Positions 24,601-35,225 of a DNA stretch of 64,000 nucleotides are shown here, piece after piece. The translations under genes were made by a program, and so were the position numbers. Numbering within the stretch: the first letter of the stretch is position 1; every line of letters starts with the position of its first letter. The notes below the pieces were generated by a model, which was not told the origin of the DNA, did not search any database, and saw only the letters and a list, made by a program, of their open reading frames with translations. Origin of the DNA: Anagrus nilaparvatae (Eukaryota; Arthropoda; Insecta; Hymenoptera; Mymaridae); contig JAKSXM010000288.1 in NCBI GenBank assembly GCA_022575985.1, positions 6,599,501-6,663,500 of the forward strand. Direction: 5' to 3'.

Positions 24601-27600
24601 CTTGTTACGAATGCAAATAAGAAGAATGATAATTATTATCACTTACCTAAGCCACCATTTTTGAAGGTTCCGTAACAAAGCTCCGGAAAACGTAAAAATA
24701 AAAAAAAATAAAGGTTTTCCATGTAAAATTTGATGAGGGATTCGAAAAAAAAAAAAAAAAAACAACGTTACGCGGTGTTCCCAAGCGGTCACCCATCCAA
24801 GTACTAACCGCGCTCAACTTTGCTTAACTTCTGGGATCGGACGAGACCAGGTACTTTTTTTTTTTTTGAAAAACGTTTATTGAAAGCCTTTAAAATACAG
24901 GTACATAAAATTATTACAGTACTTAGATATAAATTCACAATAAACAAAGAATATTACAGTTTTAATTACTTAAAATAAAGTTTAAAGTCTGAATATAATA
25001 TAATAATATATATAATGCAGAAACACATAAACATACAAAATTTCTTATTAAAAAATATAAAAAATGAAACATTATAATAATTTTAGCTTTTTTGGTAAAT
25101 ATAAAATTTAAAATAATTTTATTTTTAAACATTTTGTTGTATAATTAAAATTCATCAGAAAATAGGCTAAATAAAAACTGATGATAAGCTTGCTCTTCAT
25201 ACTTATACGCCATAAATAAATAAAAATAGAAAAATAGATTTAAAAAATAAAATAGGCGGAGATGTTAGTATTTACAAGATTATTTACAGTATAATACAAG
25301 GGGCTTTAATGAAAAGATTATGCACGAGGAACGTGCCTATTAATTTGAAGATAGTTTTTATATAAGTTTGTTACAAATTATATAAACTTTTTTCTTTATA
25401 TTATGTATACATAAAGATTTTTTTTCGAGGAGTAATATATTTGAATTATTTTTGTGTCATCAAGAGAAAAAGAACGAAGAAAAAGAAACTGACCTTAAGT
25501 CAGTGTTTGCCTCTCTTCTTCTCATGAGGACAACTTTATGAAAATTATTCTAGCCAGAAATATTTATTTTTATTTTTCCTATGATTGTCTTTTATATCCC
25601 TGTTTGGCAAGGACATATTATAGATCCAGAGAGGATTTGGATCTTTCGAATTTAGGTGGGGCTCATAAACAAGTGTTTTTTTTGTAGCTCTTTTTCTATT
25701 AATGTGGTAAATTATAGGAACGTTATTGGGATCTTGAATAAGATTTAGATTGTCAAGATAGGGAAAAGCTTCGGGAGGGACGTAACCAGTATTACAGGTT
25801 TTTTCATAGTACATTGGGTTGGGGTAAATGACATCAGATATCATAGAATTATTTGAAATATTGCGTATTTGGGAAAAATGATTTCTAATGAGCTTTAAAA
25901 TAAAGCAATCTATTCTGTGGATATTTGCTTCATTATATAATTTTTTATTACTAATGTAATGTTGGTATTCGGATTCCGGGGATCTAAATTTGCTCAAGCA
26001 GGCTCTAATGCATTTTCTTTCAAAAACTCTTATTTTTTCCATTAAAGATGCTGGGATATTATACCAAATTGGACAACCGTAGGTTATTATAGGTCTAATA
26101 AATGTTTGATAGCATAGAACTTTGGTTCTACTATTAAGGAGTTTTGAGTACATGACTCTTTTTAATTTGAGAAATGCCTTACCCTGGACGTACATTCAAA
26201 GTGATATGAACGTTGGACAAAAGTAGATATTTAACAGTTATACTGGTTATAATTGCTATACTGTAAAAAGTAACTTCCTTATATTAACAAAAAAATGAGA
26301 AAATTTTCGAAAAATTAGTAAATTTAAAAAAAATTTGTAAATTTTCGAAAAAAATCGTAAATTTACTAAGCTTAGTATATTATCGAAAAATTCGAGAATT
26401 CTCGATTTTTTTTTGCATTTACGAAAAAAGTTGCAAATGCACAATTAGTTTTTGTAAATTTTCGAGAAAAAAAATGGTAAATTATCAATTTTTCTTATGA
26501 ATTCACAAAAAAAAATCGAAAATTCTCGAATTTGTCGATAACATACTACATTTAGTAGTTATACGATTTTTTTCGAATATTTACAAATATTTTTGAAAAT
26601 TTACTAATTTTAGGAAAATTTTCTAATTTATTTGGAAGTTACTTTTTATAAGGAAGTTACTTTTTACAGTGTAGTATTGATTAAAATTTTCACAGTCTTT
26701 TTAACAATTTTTTAAATTAAAACGATTGGGTTGCCCATTTCCGAGATTTTTTGAGTAATTACGTAAGAAATGTTAAGACCAACATTCAAATTTTAGCTTT
26801 GACCTGTTATACCTTGCGACCTAATCATCGTATAATAACAAAAAAAAAATCAAAATATTTATTTCAATGAGATTTCGAAAATTAGTTATTACACATTTTG
26901 CAGTTACACCAATTATTTTCCCACAATTTTCAAAAAACTGAAAATTGGCTTTTTTCAAAAGTACATTTTTGAGCTTTTTCAAAGCCATTGCTCATTGTTT
27001 GAGGAACCTTAGTGCCAGCTAGTTGGCAGCGTATTTTTGCTCGATATACTTTTTCTTAGAAAATATTTTCGGCATTTTTATAATTATTTTGAGAATCAAA
27101 TGTTTTTGATTTGTAAAAAAAAGTAAACATTCGTAACCAAAAAAATAGTTTTAACAATATTAATCTATTTTTTAGCAAAAATTTTATAAAATATTTTTAA
27201 TCACGCCATTGAACCAATATTTAACTTTGAAATAAGCACACATTCTACCACCTGGTTTCTTAGATCTAATGGCGCAAAAAGATCGCCAATATTCAACTTG
27301 TGACCTATCTAGCCCCGTAATTAAAATATTTGAAATTTTAAGCTATTTAACAAAAAAATCAAGTGGAACAATTTCACTGAATATACCATTTTTGTTATTT
27401 AATAAAAAATCTATAAAATATTGCTAAATTTTAAGTTTTTAGATTTTTTTTAACTTTCCAATACAAGTAGTGAAGAAAAATAAAAATTTTAAATAAAGTA
27501 GTAAATAATTCATACTTTTATACATTGTTTACTAAAATAAACATTATTACATCAGTTAAAATAAAATTTCCTATTCATTGACATTCTCTTTTTTAATTTT

Positions 27601-30600
27601 ATATTAATTCTAAAGTAAACATTTAATAACTAGATCAATGACAATTTATAAACTATAACATTTATCAATTGGTTCATACAGACGATGATATACAAATGTT
27701 TGTACAAAAACATTGAAATAAAATGCAAAAAAAAATTATTTATTTTATCACATGATTTTAAGAAGTTTAATATATTAATATATTTTATTTTTTTGATTCA
27801 TGAAAACTGGTTCATTTGTTTATTTAATAGCCTGATTCAACTGGATTTTTTAAAATTTTACCTTGTTTAAATTACTAATAATTATTAAAAATCAAAATCA
27901 ATATTGACGAACCAAGATTTTTTTAAAACAAAAACCAAAAAAAAATTATTAGATTTTCAGTTTGCAATAAATGAATACTTTTTTATTAACTATTGATAGT
28001 AAGCCAGTTTTGTGCCTGTCACTTTAATTTTAGTACCAAAAAAATTTAGCTTTTTTAAATATCGTCAATCATGTGCTAATAATTTTTAGATTTTAAGTTA
28101 ATGATCTTGAAATGATCATTGAATTATATTTTTAATTATAGGTAATGGGTATGTGTCAAGCTATTACTGGATTAGGTGGCATAATATACCCTATTGTTAT
28201 TGAAAAATTAATGGAAGTCTATGGTTTTAGAGGTTAATGTTTTATTATTAAAAAAATAATAATAAAAAAAAACTATTTAAAAAATTTCTTAATTCAAACG
28301 TATTTTTAGGAACTGCATTATTGACTGGTGCAGCAAGTTTAAATTGCATATCAGCAATGGCATTAATGCATCCTCCATCAAAAAAAAAGTTAAATAAACC
28401 AAACAGTATTATAAATGATTTAGAATTAAGTAATTCACCAAAATATTTTAAAAAACCACCATTAAAACACATGCCATCACGTGAAATACAATTATTAAAA
28501 AATAGTGAAAAATGGAACAGTTTGAGAAGTTTACAAGAAGAAGATAGTAACTCACAACCATTATTGGTAATTTTAATTCATAAATTAAAAAATAAATAAG
28601 TAAAAAAAATTGTATTTACCTTTAAAATGTTTAAAAAGTCAGCAGCAATAAGAGTATCATCAGCAAACGACGTTGAAAAAGGTAGTTGTCGTGAACGTAG
28701 TAAATCTTTACTTGTAAGTAATAATATACGTGATTGGAAACAGCAACAAATAAATAAAAAAAATATACATATATCAGATATATCATCATCAAGTTTAACT
28801 AATTTACGTATAACACCTGGCAATGAATCTTTAAGTAATGCTGTTAGATTACGACAACATTCTTTTGCTAATAAATTTATTAACGATGATTTAATAAATA
28901 GTAATTCTATTTTATTAAATGATAATAATAATAAAACTAATAAATTTATTAATTTAAGGTTTGTATTAATATTAATTTAAAAAAAAATTTTTTTTAAATA
29001 ATTAATATTTGCTGATTGTGATATTTTTATGAAATTGAATTTACACTTAATTTAAAATATATGCAAAATTTATCTTATTACTGCATATATTTAAGTTGGT
29101 GGGGAATTATTTAATTGTTTCTGTAAATTATGTTAAATATTTATTCAATGAACTGTGTATTTCACAATTATTAAAGAATCTTGCATATTATACATTTATA
29201 TTAACAAGGAATATGTTACCGTTAAAGTCTGCTCTCCCGATAAAGTTAGATTTAACTAGTTCGTTTTTTGAAGACCAATAAAATTAATAAAAATATTATA
29301 ACATTAACGATTTTATGTAAGATAAAGTTAACTTTTTAACTAATCCTTCTCAAGTCATCCATGAAAACGGTTTCGTATATTAAGAAAAAGACCTTTTGCC
29401 TACCAAAAATTAGTTAATTTTTTATATTTTTTTTTCTTTTGGATTATTTTATTTTCCTTTTTTAATTTTTAAACCTCGAAAAACTAAGCCCCTTTTAAAA
29501 AAAAAGGACATTTTAAAAACTGTTGTCAAAATAAGTTTTTTAGAGTTATTTAAGATTCAAAGTAGCATTATTGTATTAGTAAAAAAATGTTTGGTTATTT
29601 ATAGTCAAAAACTAAATGGATCAATTAGTAACTTAAGATACTATATTTAATTACTAAAATTTTCTTTCAAAATTTTACAACAAAAGTTGTAAACTACTTC
29701 TTAAAATTTTGAACTCTCATAACTTGAAAAATTTTAGACTTAGAATCGTAAAACTACGTAAATTTTAAAAATTTTAATTTATGAGCACACTGAAAAACAA
29801 ATCCGGTTGCTGTTACCGAGATTCCAAAATTATTTTTTTTTTTGAATGGTTGCTCTCTAAGTTCTAATTTGTAAAAATACAGCGAAAATAACAAATTAAC
29901 AAATTGCAGTTTGTAAACCTAATAATTTACAAATCAGAAATGACATAAAACATTTTTCTTTTCGGTCCAAAAATTTTTATTGTAAGTCCCACACAGTAAA
30001 AAATAATAAACACAATATTATTACCGTTTAGTAATTTTACTGTAATTTATTAATATTACTACAAAAATAGTAATTTTTACTACTCTTGTAGTAATATTAC
30101 TTTACTTGTAGTAATATTACTTTACTTGTAGTAATATTACTACGAAATAGTAAAAATACTACAATTTGTAGTAAATTTACTATTTTTGTATTAATATAAC
30201 TTAATCATAAGTAATGTAATTTCTTTATTATTTGCGGGATTCATTAAAAATTTTTTTTCAATATTCTTGAATATTTTTTGAACACAAATCAATTAAAAAA
30301 AAAATCGATTTTCAATTTCAAAACTCAAAGAAGGTACCCTTAACGGTTTTATTGGCGTACATAATTTTTAAAATATGTGTTATCAATTATATTTTTTTAA
30401 AAACACATTTTTTTGGGTAATAAATTACAAAATTTATTATTTAAATATAAAAATAATATTTAAAATAATAAAGTTATTATAATTTACTTAATTTATAATA
30501 AATCAGTCATTTTTATCTGATTAAAAAATTTATAACTGGTTTCTGTGTCCACAGAACCAACGAGTATGGAACATGTTCAGTTATACTAGATTTGACCTAT

Positions 30601-32049
30601 ACTCCCTAATTATTCTGAGTTGTAGAACTAAAATATTATAAGTCTCTAAATTGATATTATCACATGGACTTAGGTCCATAAACCTAACGTATTCTAAGGG
30701 AGTATTCAGACGAGAAAACATTTGTAACCCCCACCTTCAATGTTTACTAACTCTCGTCCCATTCGGGAGTAAATTTTGAAGGTGGTGGTTAACATTTTTT
30801 TCTTGTCCGAATGATCCCTAAATCCCTAAATTTAAAATATTATAAGCCCATTTGACCCCCATCCCTTAAAACGTCAATTGTTCAGTCCGCCCTTGCAAAG
30901 GAGTTTTCTGGGTACTCCTCCCTATGAACATGTTCCATGTTAATATTGATAATTTAATTAAATAATAATTAAAAATTTTAATATGGAGCATGTTTGTAGA
31001 AATGGAGTGGGGGTTCTTCGAGCATGTAATTTGGGGGGTCAAATAGGCTTAAAATAATTTTGATTTAGGGACTTAGAATAATTTCGATAAAGGAATATAG
31101 AATTATAAGGAGTTTAGGAGCTAAAAATAATTTTTTTTTGCCTTAAAATTATAAAGGCTTCAAGATTTAAAATATAAATTTAAACATGTTACATGTTTGT
31201 TGGTTATGAGTTAACAAACCGGTTGTAAATTTTTTTTTTATAATTTAATATTTTTAAAATACCTAATTAACAAAAAAATTTAATTATTATTATTATTTAC
31301 TTACAGTAATAATAGTTTAATTGATGATCTCTTGGATATGTCGTTAATTAAAAATGGTTCATTTTTAAATATGAGTTTAGGAATGAGTTTTGTATTTACA
31401 AGTGATTTTACATTTGCAACACTATTACCAATATTAATGGCTGGTCATGGTTACACAAAAGCAGATGCTGCACTTGCAATAACAGTATCAGCATGTACTG
31501 AACTTGTATCTCGTATTTTAATAGCAATTTTTACTATTTTTGTGCAAGTACGTCCACAAATAATGTTTTTTGTTGCTATGATATTTATGACATTAGCTAA
31601 AATAGGTAAATTAACTTTTATTATATTTTTGAAAAAGTTTTTAATTATGAATTTTTAATTTTTCAGTTTTTTTATATTTTGAACATACACTGACAGGAAC
31701 GATTGTAATGATTGGTGCAATCGGAGCAATACGTTCTTGGCTTATCGTTCCTCAACCGCTCGTTGTTGTTGAAAATGTAACTGTTGATAAGTATGCAGCT
31801 GCTTATGGTGTTTATGCTCTTATCAGTGGAATAATTTCAGTATTATTTGGACCTTTTGCAGGTAATTTTAAATTACAATTGGGTTTAACAATTTAATCTT
31901 TTAATTTGAAATTTTTAATTTTAGGTTTTATAAAGGACTGGACTGAAAGTTTTTTTATATGCCAAATTGCATTAATTATAATGAATGCATTATTTATTAT
32001 ACCATGGTCTGTTGAAATAATTTTTAAAAGAAAAACCGATAAAAAATAA
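18611..32049 (+). CDS. Second SLC16/MCT-type transporter, paralog of the minus-strand gene
   Basis: Same carrier family as the gene at 5975-9426; substrate unknown. Nine exons join in frame: 18611-18805, 18871-18997, 19801-20015, 28142-28232, 28310-28566, 28639-28958, 31307-31605, 31667-31861, 31925-32049, giving 607 residues plus stop (1824 nt). An acidic, Asn-rich N-terminal tail of ~48 residues precedes IPDGGWGWMV. NAYFDKKRSM|VMGMCQAITG spans the 8.1-kb third intron and supports joining across it. Residues ~225-405 form the polar central loop, rich in Ser/Asn/Lys. The second half starts near NGSFLNMSLGM, and GPFAGFIKDWTESFF is the typical TM11-12 region. The first intron has the same position and phase as in the paralog, supporting common origin. 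The third and sixth introns are packed with repeats, which may slow or complicate transcription. Confidence 0.9.
20285..20375 (+). repeat. Border fragment of the GGTTCCTC repeat family
   Basis: GGCACTATGGTTCCTCATTA followed by AATAACAAAATGTTCTTAATGG-like sequence recurs at 36290-36360 and, reversed, at 50850-50905, where it borders ~155-bp arrays. Here it is isolated in the third intron of the plus-strand MCT gene. Confidence 0.6.
20917..21029. mobile_element. Intact hAT-type MITE (113 bp) with perfect 8-bp target duplication
   Basis: Runs from TAGGCCCTCTCTACACCAGA to CTGCTGTAGAGACGGCC. ATATTGTA flanks it exactly on both sides (20909-20916 and 21030-21037). An 8-bp duplication is characteristic of hAT and related superfamilies. 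It is almost one long hairpin and encodes nothing. The same sequence, split in two, is found at 881-945 and 4432-4481. Confidence 0.9.
22029..22282. mobile_element. Foldback element with 68-bp perfect inverted repeats and a hammerhead-like core
   Basis: The 68-bp arms 22029-22096 and 22215-22282 (ATTAAAACACTAATATTTTT... to ...AAGTCATTTTAT) appear identical in inverse. Between them, on the minus strand, is CTGAAGATG, a 16-bp self-complementary GAAAAGTTAACTTTTC, then GAAACGCGTC. The CTGANGA, helix II, GAAA, GCGTC order resembles a type I hammerhead ribozyme of the sort carried by Penelope-like elements, but an extra T separates CTGAAGA from helix II. ATATACTGTAT occurs near both outer ends. Confidence 0.65.
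22993..24378. mobile_element. Non-autonomous piggyBac-like element (1386 bp)
   Basis: TTAA flanks both ends (22989-22992 and 24379-24382). The 18-bp terminal inverted repeats CCCTTAGCAGCACGGGTG and CACCCGTGCTTCTGAGGG differ at two positions. TTAA targets and CCC-starting ends are the signature of piggyBac. Subterminal palindromes GGGGTC..GACCCC lie at ~23034-23052, 24168-24186 and 24345-24361. The interior, including the frame at 23903-24112, has no transposase or DDD motif, so it would need a helper enzyme. It sits in the third intron of the plus-strand MCT gene. Confidence 0.9.
24763..24854 (-). pseudogene. 5S rRNA pseudogene, 3' ~90 nt, joined to a LINE
   Basis: On the minus strand the sequence runs GGTCTCGTCCGATCCCAGAA, AGTTAAGC, GCGCGGTTAGTACTTGGATG, GGTGACCGCTTGGGAACACC, GCGT, then a T-run (seen as A's at 24745-24762). 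This is the 5S rRNA from about nucleotide 25 to its 3' end, including the internal control region and a Pol III terminator-like T-tract. The first ~25 nt are missing: at 24855 the sequence passes directly into the poly(A) tail of a LINE in the same orientation. A functional 5S rRNA is excluded by the loss of the 5' half of helix I. Confidence 0.88.
24855..26257 (-). pseudogene. 5'-truncated LINE inserted in or joined to 5S rDNA
   Basis: Minus-strand poly(A) is the T-run 24855-24867; a ~680-bp 3' UTR follows (24868-25544); the open frame 26195-25545 encodes 216 residues of a LINE C-terminal region: LLNSRTKVLCYQTFIRPIIT, a PIWYNI motif, KIRVFERKCIRACL, and an Asn/Lys-rich end. This is the segment after the RT domain in jockey/R1-type elements. 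The RT itself is absent; the element is cut at about 26257, where a MITE begins. The frame is undamaged over its length, so the insertion may be fairly recent. Confidence 0.82.
26259..26671. mobile_element. MITE, CACTGTAAAAAG family (413 bp)
   Basis: Ends TACTGTAAAAAGTAACTTCC and GGAAGTTACTTTTTACAGTG, flanked by TA (26257-26258, 26672-26673). The interior is the same palindrome-rich sequence as 10184-10569. The right end carries a short duplication of AAGTTACTTTTTA. Confidence 0.85.
26672..28141. other. Rest of the third intron of the plus-strand MCT gene
   Basis: AT-rich with no further complete element. GAGGAACCTTAGTGCCAGCT near 27000-27025 resembles the GGTTCCTC border motif in reverse. 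The splice acceptor is TTTTTAATTATAG at 28129-28141. Confidence 0.5.
29785..29830. repeat. Isolated CACTGAAAAACAAATCCGG terminus
   Basis: CACTGAAAAACAAATCCGGT is close to the left end of the TA-flanked element at 946. A matching partner end is not seen nearby, and TA does not precede it. It lies in the sixth intron of the plus-strand MCT gene. Confidence 0.45.
29995..30225. repeat. TAGTAATATTAC repeat with three 20-bp tandem copies
   Basis: TTGTAGTAATATTACTTTAC is repeated in tandem at about 30094-30145, and the whole 230-bp stretch is built from GTAGTAATATTACTAC-type palindromes. A relative lies at 54125-54225. Possible ends are CACAGTAAAAAATAATAAAC and TTTCTTTATTATTTGCGGG. Confidence 0.6.
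30531..30946 (+). repeat. Minisatellite-bearing element, GAACATGTTC family (copy A)
   Basis: Begins with a hairpin (GGTTTCTGTG/CACAGAACC) and AACGAGTATGGAACATGTTC, carries units like GTCCATAAACCTAACGTATT, then CCCATTTGACCCCC and AAAACGTCAATTG, and ends ATGAACATGTTCCATGTTAA. It lies in the sixth intron of the plus-strand MCT gene. Confidence 0.7.
30979..31226 (-). repeat. Minisatellite-bearing element, GAACATGTTC family (copy A', reversed)
   Basis: Starts TATGGAGCATGTTTGTAGAA, continues with GGGGGGTCAAATAGGC and TTAGGGACTTAGAATAATTT, and ends with the reversed hairpin end near TGTTGGTTATGAGTTAACAA then ACCGGTTGTAAA. Together with copy A it forms a head-to-head pair. Confidence 0.65.
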
Positions 32050-33640
32050 TTGTAAATATAATTTCTTTTTTGTTAAAGATAGTATTTCGGTTTGAAATCT
32101 TTTTTGATCCTTTTTAATTTTTTGTAAATTTATAAAAACAGTTATAGGTATATAGGGTGACTATACCAATTAATGACCCCCCCCCCCCCCACTATTATTG
32201 TCTATGTTATTCTTTATGGAAGATGAATGGTCATTAATAGGGAAAAACTTTGGTCACTAATTGGTACAGTCGTACTCTACTATTATAATTATTAATATTT
32301 TGTAATTTTAACCTTTCGTGATATTAATATTATTATTAATATTAGAGACAATGAGGAAAATATTGCATTATTTATGAATAATAATATCTGGCGTATATAT
32401 TTAAATCGATCAACACTCCATTTATAATAATTTTCTAGAAGTAATCTCCATCAGATATCTATCAAACATCTAAAAAAATTTGCAATAACTCACACAGTTT
32501 AGTGCTAACTTTTATGAATGGTTCTTTAAAGATTGCATTTTAAAACTCTGTTTCACCTAGTGTTACTGAGTTACTAAGTTACTAAGTTAAGAAGACCTAC
32601 CTATATTAAAAAGCATTAAAAAGTTTCAGACAACTTCTGTTTTACTAGGTTTATACGTTGAGCTTGATTTGAACTGCAATCTCTAAAATTATATGTATTT
32701 ACGTTATTTTTGAAATTTGGTTAAATAAAACGAATGAACGTGTTAAATATATTATAATTGTAAGACTCAAAACTATTATTATACACAAACTGTTTACACC
32801 ATACCGCAAATCTTTTATACATAAGTGTATGAATGGTTGCTAATATTACAGGGCAATTAGAATATTATTTTTATAATGCATAAGTACTTTGTGCGATCGT
32901 GTAACTAATTAAACTGAGGATGTGATCCACTTTAAGCACAAACAATCTGTGACTACTGTGAATAAGAGCTCCGATAATTAATTTTATAACCAACTATCAA
33001 ATGTACTTCAGTAAGAGCTCCAATAGATAATAATCCATTGAAAAATAAGCTACAATGTTCCTCGCTCTTTTAAATTATATTTATGACACAGCACCAAGCT
33101 TAACACTTCCAAAGTGCTCCACATAACTGGAGTTTCTCTGTCACATAATGGCGAGCATAATTGACGAGGTCTTGACGTACAATAATTTTGTTTTAGGTGG
33201 ATCGCCCCTTTAACAAATTGTTGTATTTTTATTTATGTATCATGTAATATGTAAATTTTTATTAATTTTTAAACTAAAATAAATTTATTAAGCAAATTTT
33301 AATAAAAATTTTTGTGTGCATGTTAACCTACTTATAAATAAATGTAATGTAAATATTTGAATATTTATTATTTCGAATATTTGAAGCATGGAACTTATAG
33401 ACTAATCACTCTCAGAGATACAGAAAATGAAGAAACAATCGTAAACAAAAATTTTAATACCTAAAAACTTAAATTACTAATTTCTTGGTCTTTTGTTTCA
33501 AAAATGGCATGATTTTAATCGAAAGATGCAATTTCTTTATGTTATCATTATTTTGTTATTAAACAATTTTTATTTGCTTTATTTACAGTCTATATAAAAT
33601 ACTATTTTTCTTTTATTTTCTATTTAAAAAATTTGTCTCC
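32050..33640. other. 3' flank of the plus-strand MCT gene; no further gene seen
   Basis: An AATAAA at about 32724 could end the MCT transcript, though it is ~675 bp after the stop. A C-run lies at ~32169-32183. The stretch 33160-33310 (GGTGGATCGCCCC then a T/A-rich tail) looks like a worn retroelement 3' end, but no coding part supports this. Confidence 0.35.
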
Positions 33641-34035
33641 CTAGCGGATCAAATAGTATATTAAGTATCAAGGGCATAAAAGTTTTGGCACTAGCGTGAG
33701 CACTAGCACGAGTGCTCGGCGAAGCCGGGCACGAGTAATATGTGTTCACGCTCGTGTCTAAAGTATTTCGCCCATGGTGCTTATACTATTTTTTGCCCAC
33801 CTAGGCGTAGAACGAGTGCAGAAAATTATTTACGCACAAGTTTTACGCCCGGGAGGGCAAAAAACCCTTTTTATCAAACCTATGTATAATTATGTACCTA
33901 TTTTGTCAGTAAATTCAAGTCAAATAAATTCTTTGTATAAAATTCAGATAAAGCCTCAACTTCTATTTTTAAGCCCTTATTAAAAACTTATAAAAAATTA
34001 CCTGAATTTGTTGCGGACGCATTTAAAATGGTAAG
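33640..34035. repeat. Less AT-rich repeat-like block with GAGCACTAGCACGAGTGCTC palindrome
   Basis: Around 33690-33850 the composition rises in GC, with the palindromic GAGCACTAGCACGAGTGCTC, GGCGAAGCCGGGCACGAG, and GCCCGGGAGGGCAAAAAACC. The short frame at 33774-33983 has no family resemblance. This looks like a mobile-element fragment, type unknown. Confidence 0.35.
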
Positions 34036-34439
34036 TTTTATTTTATTTTATTTTATTTTTTTTATTTTTTCTATTTATTTTTTTTTTATTCAAAAATATC
34101 ATTCTGTAATTATAATTGAAAAATAATAGTAAATAAAAGTGAAAGTTTTTTGTGTGCAAAATTCACAAACTGTAATGAGATTTAGCCCATTAAATAGGTT
34201 TTTGGTTTGTTTTGTTTGTTTTTGTTTTTTTAAATAGGTTTTTTTTTCCCCAAATCATAACATAATTTTTTCTCATCTTAGAAAGCCGAAAACTATTGAA
34301 GAGCCTAACCGCCACCGAAATCGCGCACCCAGAGTCGTTAGTTTTTGACCGCGCAGAGAACATAAAATTGATCTTCCCACGTAGGGAAACTTTTTCGCGA
34401 GTATTTTTTATTTATTTTAAAATATGAAAATAAAATAAA

Positions 34440-34880
34440 TTCATTTCGCATTTATATTTTCCAGCTTTTTAAAGATTTTCCAACGTCAGGAAATTTATTC
34501 CAAAATTGTCTATTTCAAATATTTTTTTAATGATGAATTTGCTTATCAATCAACAAGATTTTCCAGTTTTGAAATGATTTTTCAACGTCAGAAAATTTTT
34601 CTTTAAAATCAGCATAATTAACAAACAAAAAATTTTCCAGTTTTTCACCAATTTTCCGAAGCTGGAAAATCTTTTTGATAGCTAAGCAATTTCGTCATTA
34701 AAAAAATATTTGAAATTGCCAATCAAAAACACATTGACTTTGGAATAAATTTTCCGACGTTGAAAAATTGGTGAAAAACTGAAGTCTTGTTAATTGCTAA
34801 ACAATTTCATCATCAAGAAAATATTTAAGAATGGAAATTTAAAAAAAATTGACTTTGGAAACAATTTTCCGACTAGCCAG
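34440..34880. repeat. Imperfect inverted repeat with TTTTCC(A/G)ACGT motifs
   Basis: Arms 34460-34620 and 34690-34870 are related in inverse: GATTTTCCAACGTCAGGAAA against CCGACGTTGAAAAATTGG, and AATGATGAATTTGCTTATCA against its diverged reverse. Encodes nothing; resembles a decayed foldback element. Confidence 0.55.
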
Positions 34881-35159
34881 CTAGTAAAAAAATAAATCAT
34901 TATTTAAATTATATATAAAATTATTTAATTTCAGTTTAATTTTGATAATACAAAAAAACTTGTCTGACTAACTCGTATGTATCTACTTTCATAAACAAGA
35001 GTGTAACTACTGCGATATTATCTCTTTTTCTACTGACCAAATATCTGTAACAACCCGTCTGTATCTACTTTCAGTAGTAACAGATATTTATGAATTATGA
35101 ATTTTATAAAAGAGACTTTATTTTAAATATCAATGTATAATAAATTTTGCATACAAAAT

Positions 35160-35198
35160 TTAATTAATTTAAATTTAAATTTAAATTTAAATTTATTT
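35160..35198. repeat. (AATTTA)n microsatellite
   Basis: Six-base AATTTA units in tandem. Confidence 0.85.
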
Positions 35199-35225
35199 TT
35201 ATGTAAAATCTTACTACTATATATA

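Noticed and set aside
28248..28823. Minus-strand ORFs opposite MCT exons
   Set aside because: They are shadows of the plus-strand exons 28310-28566 and 28639-28958.
33160..33310. LINE 3' end
   Set aside because: The composition is suggestive, but no coding part, poly(A) or duplication could be shown.
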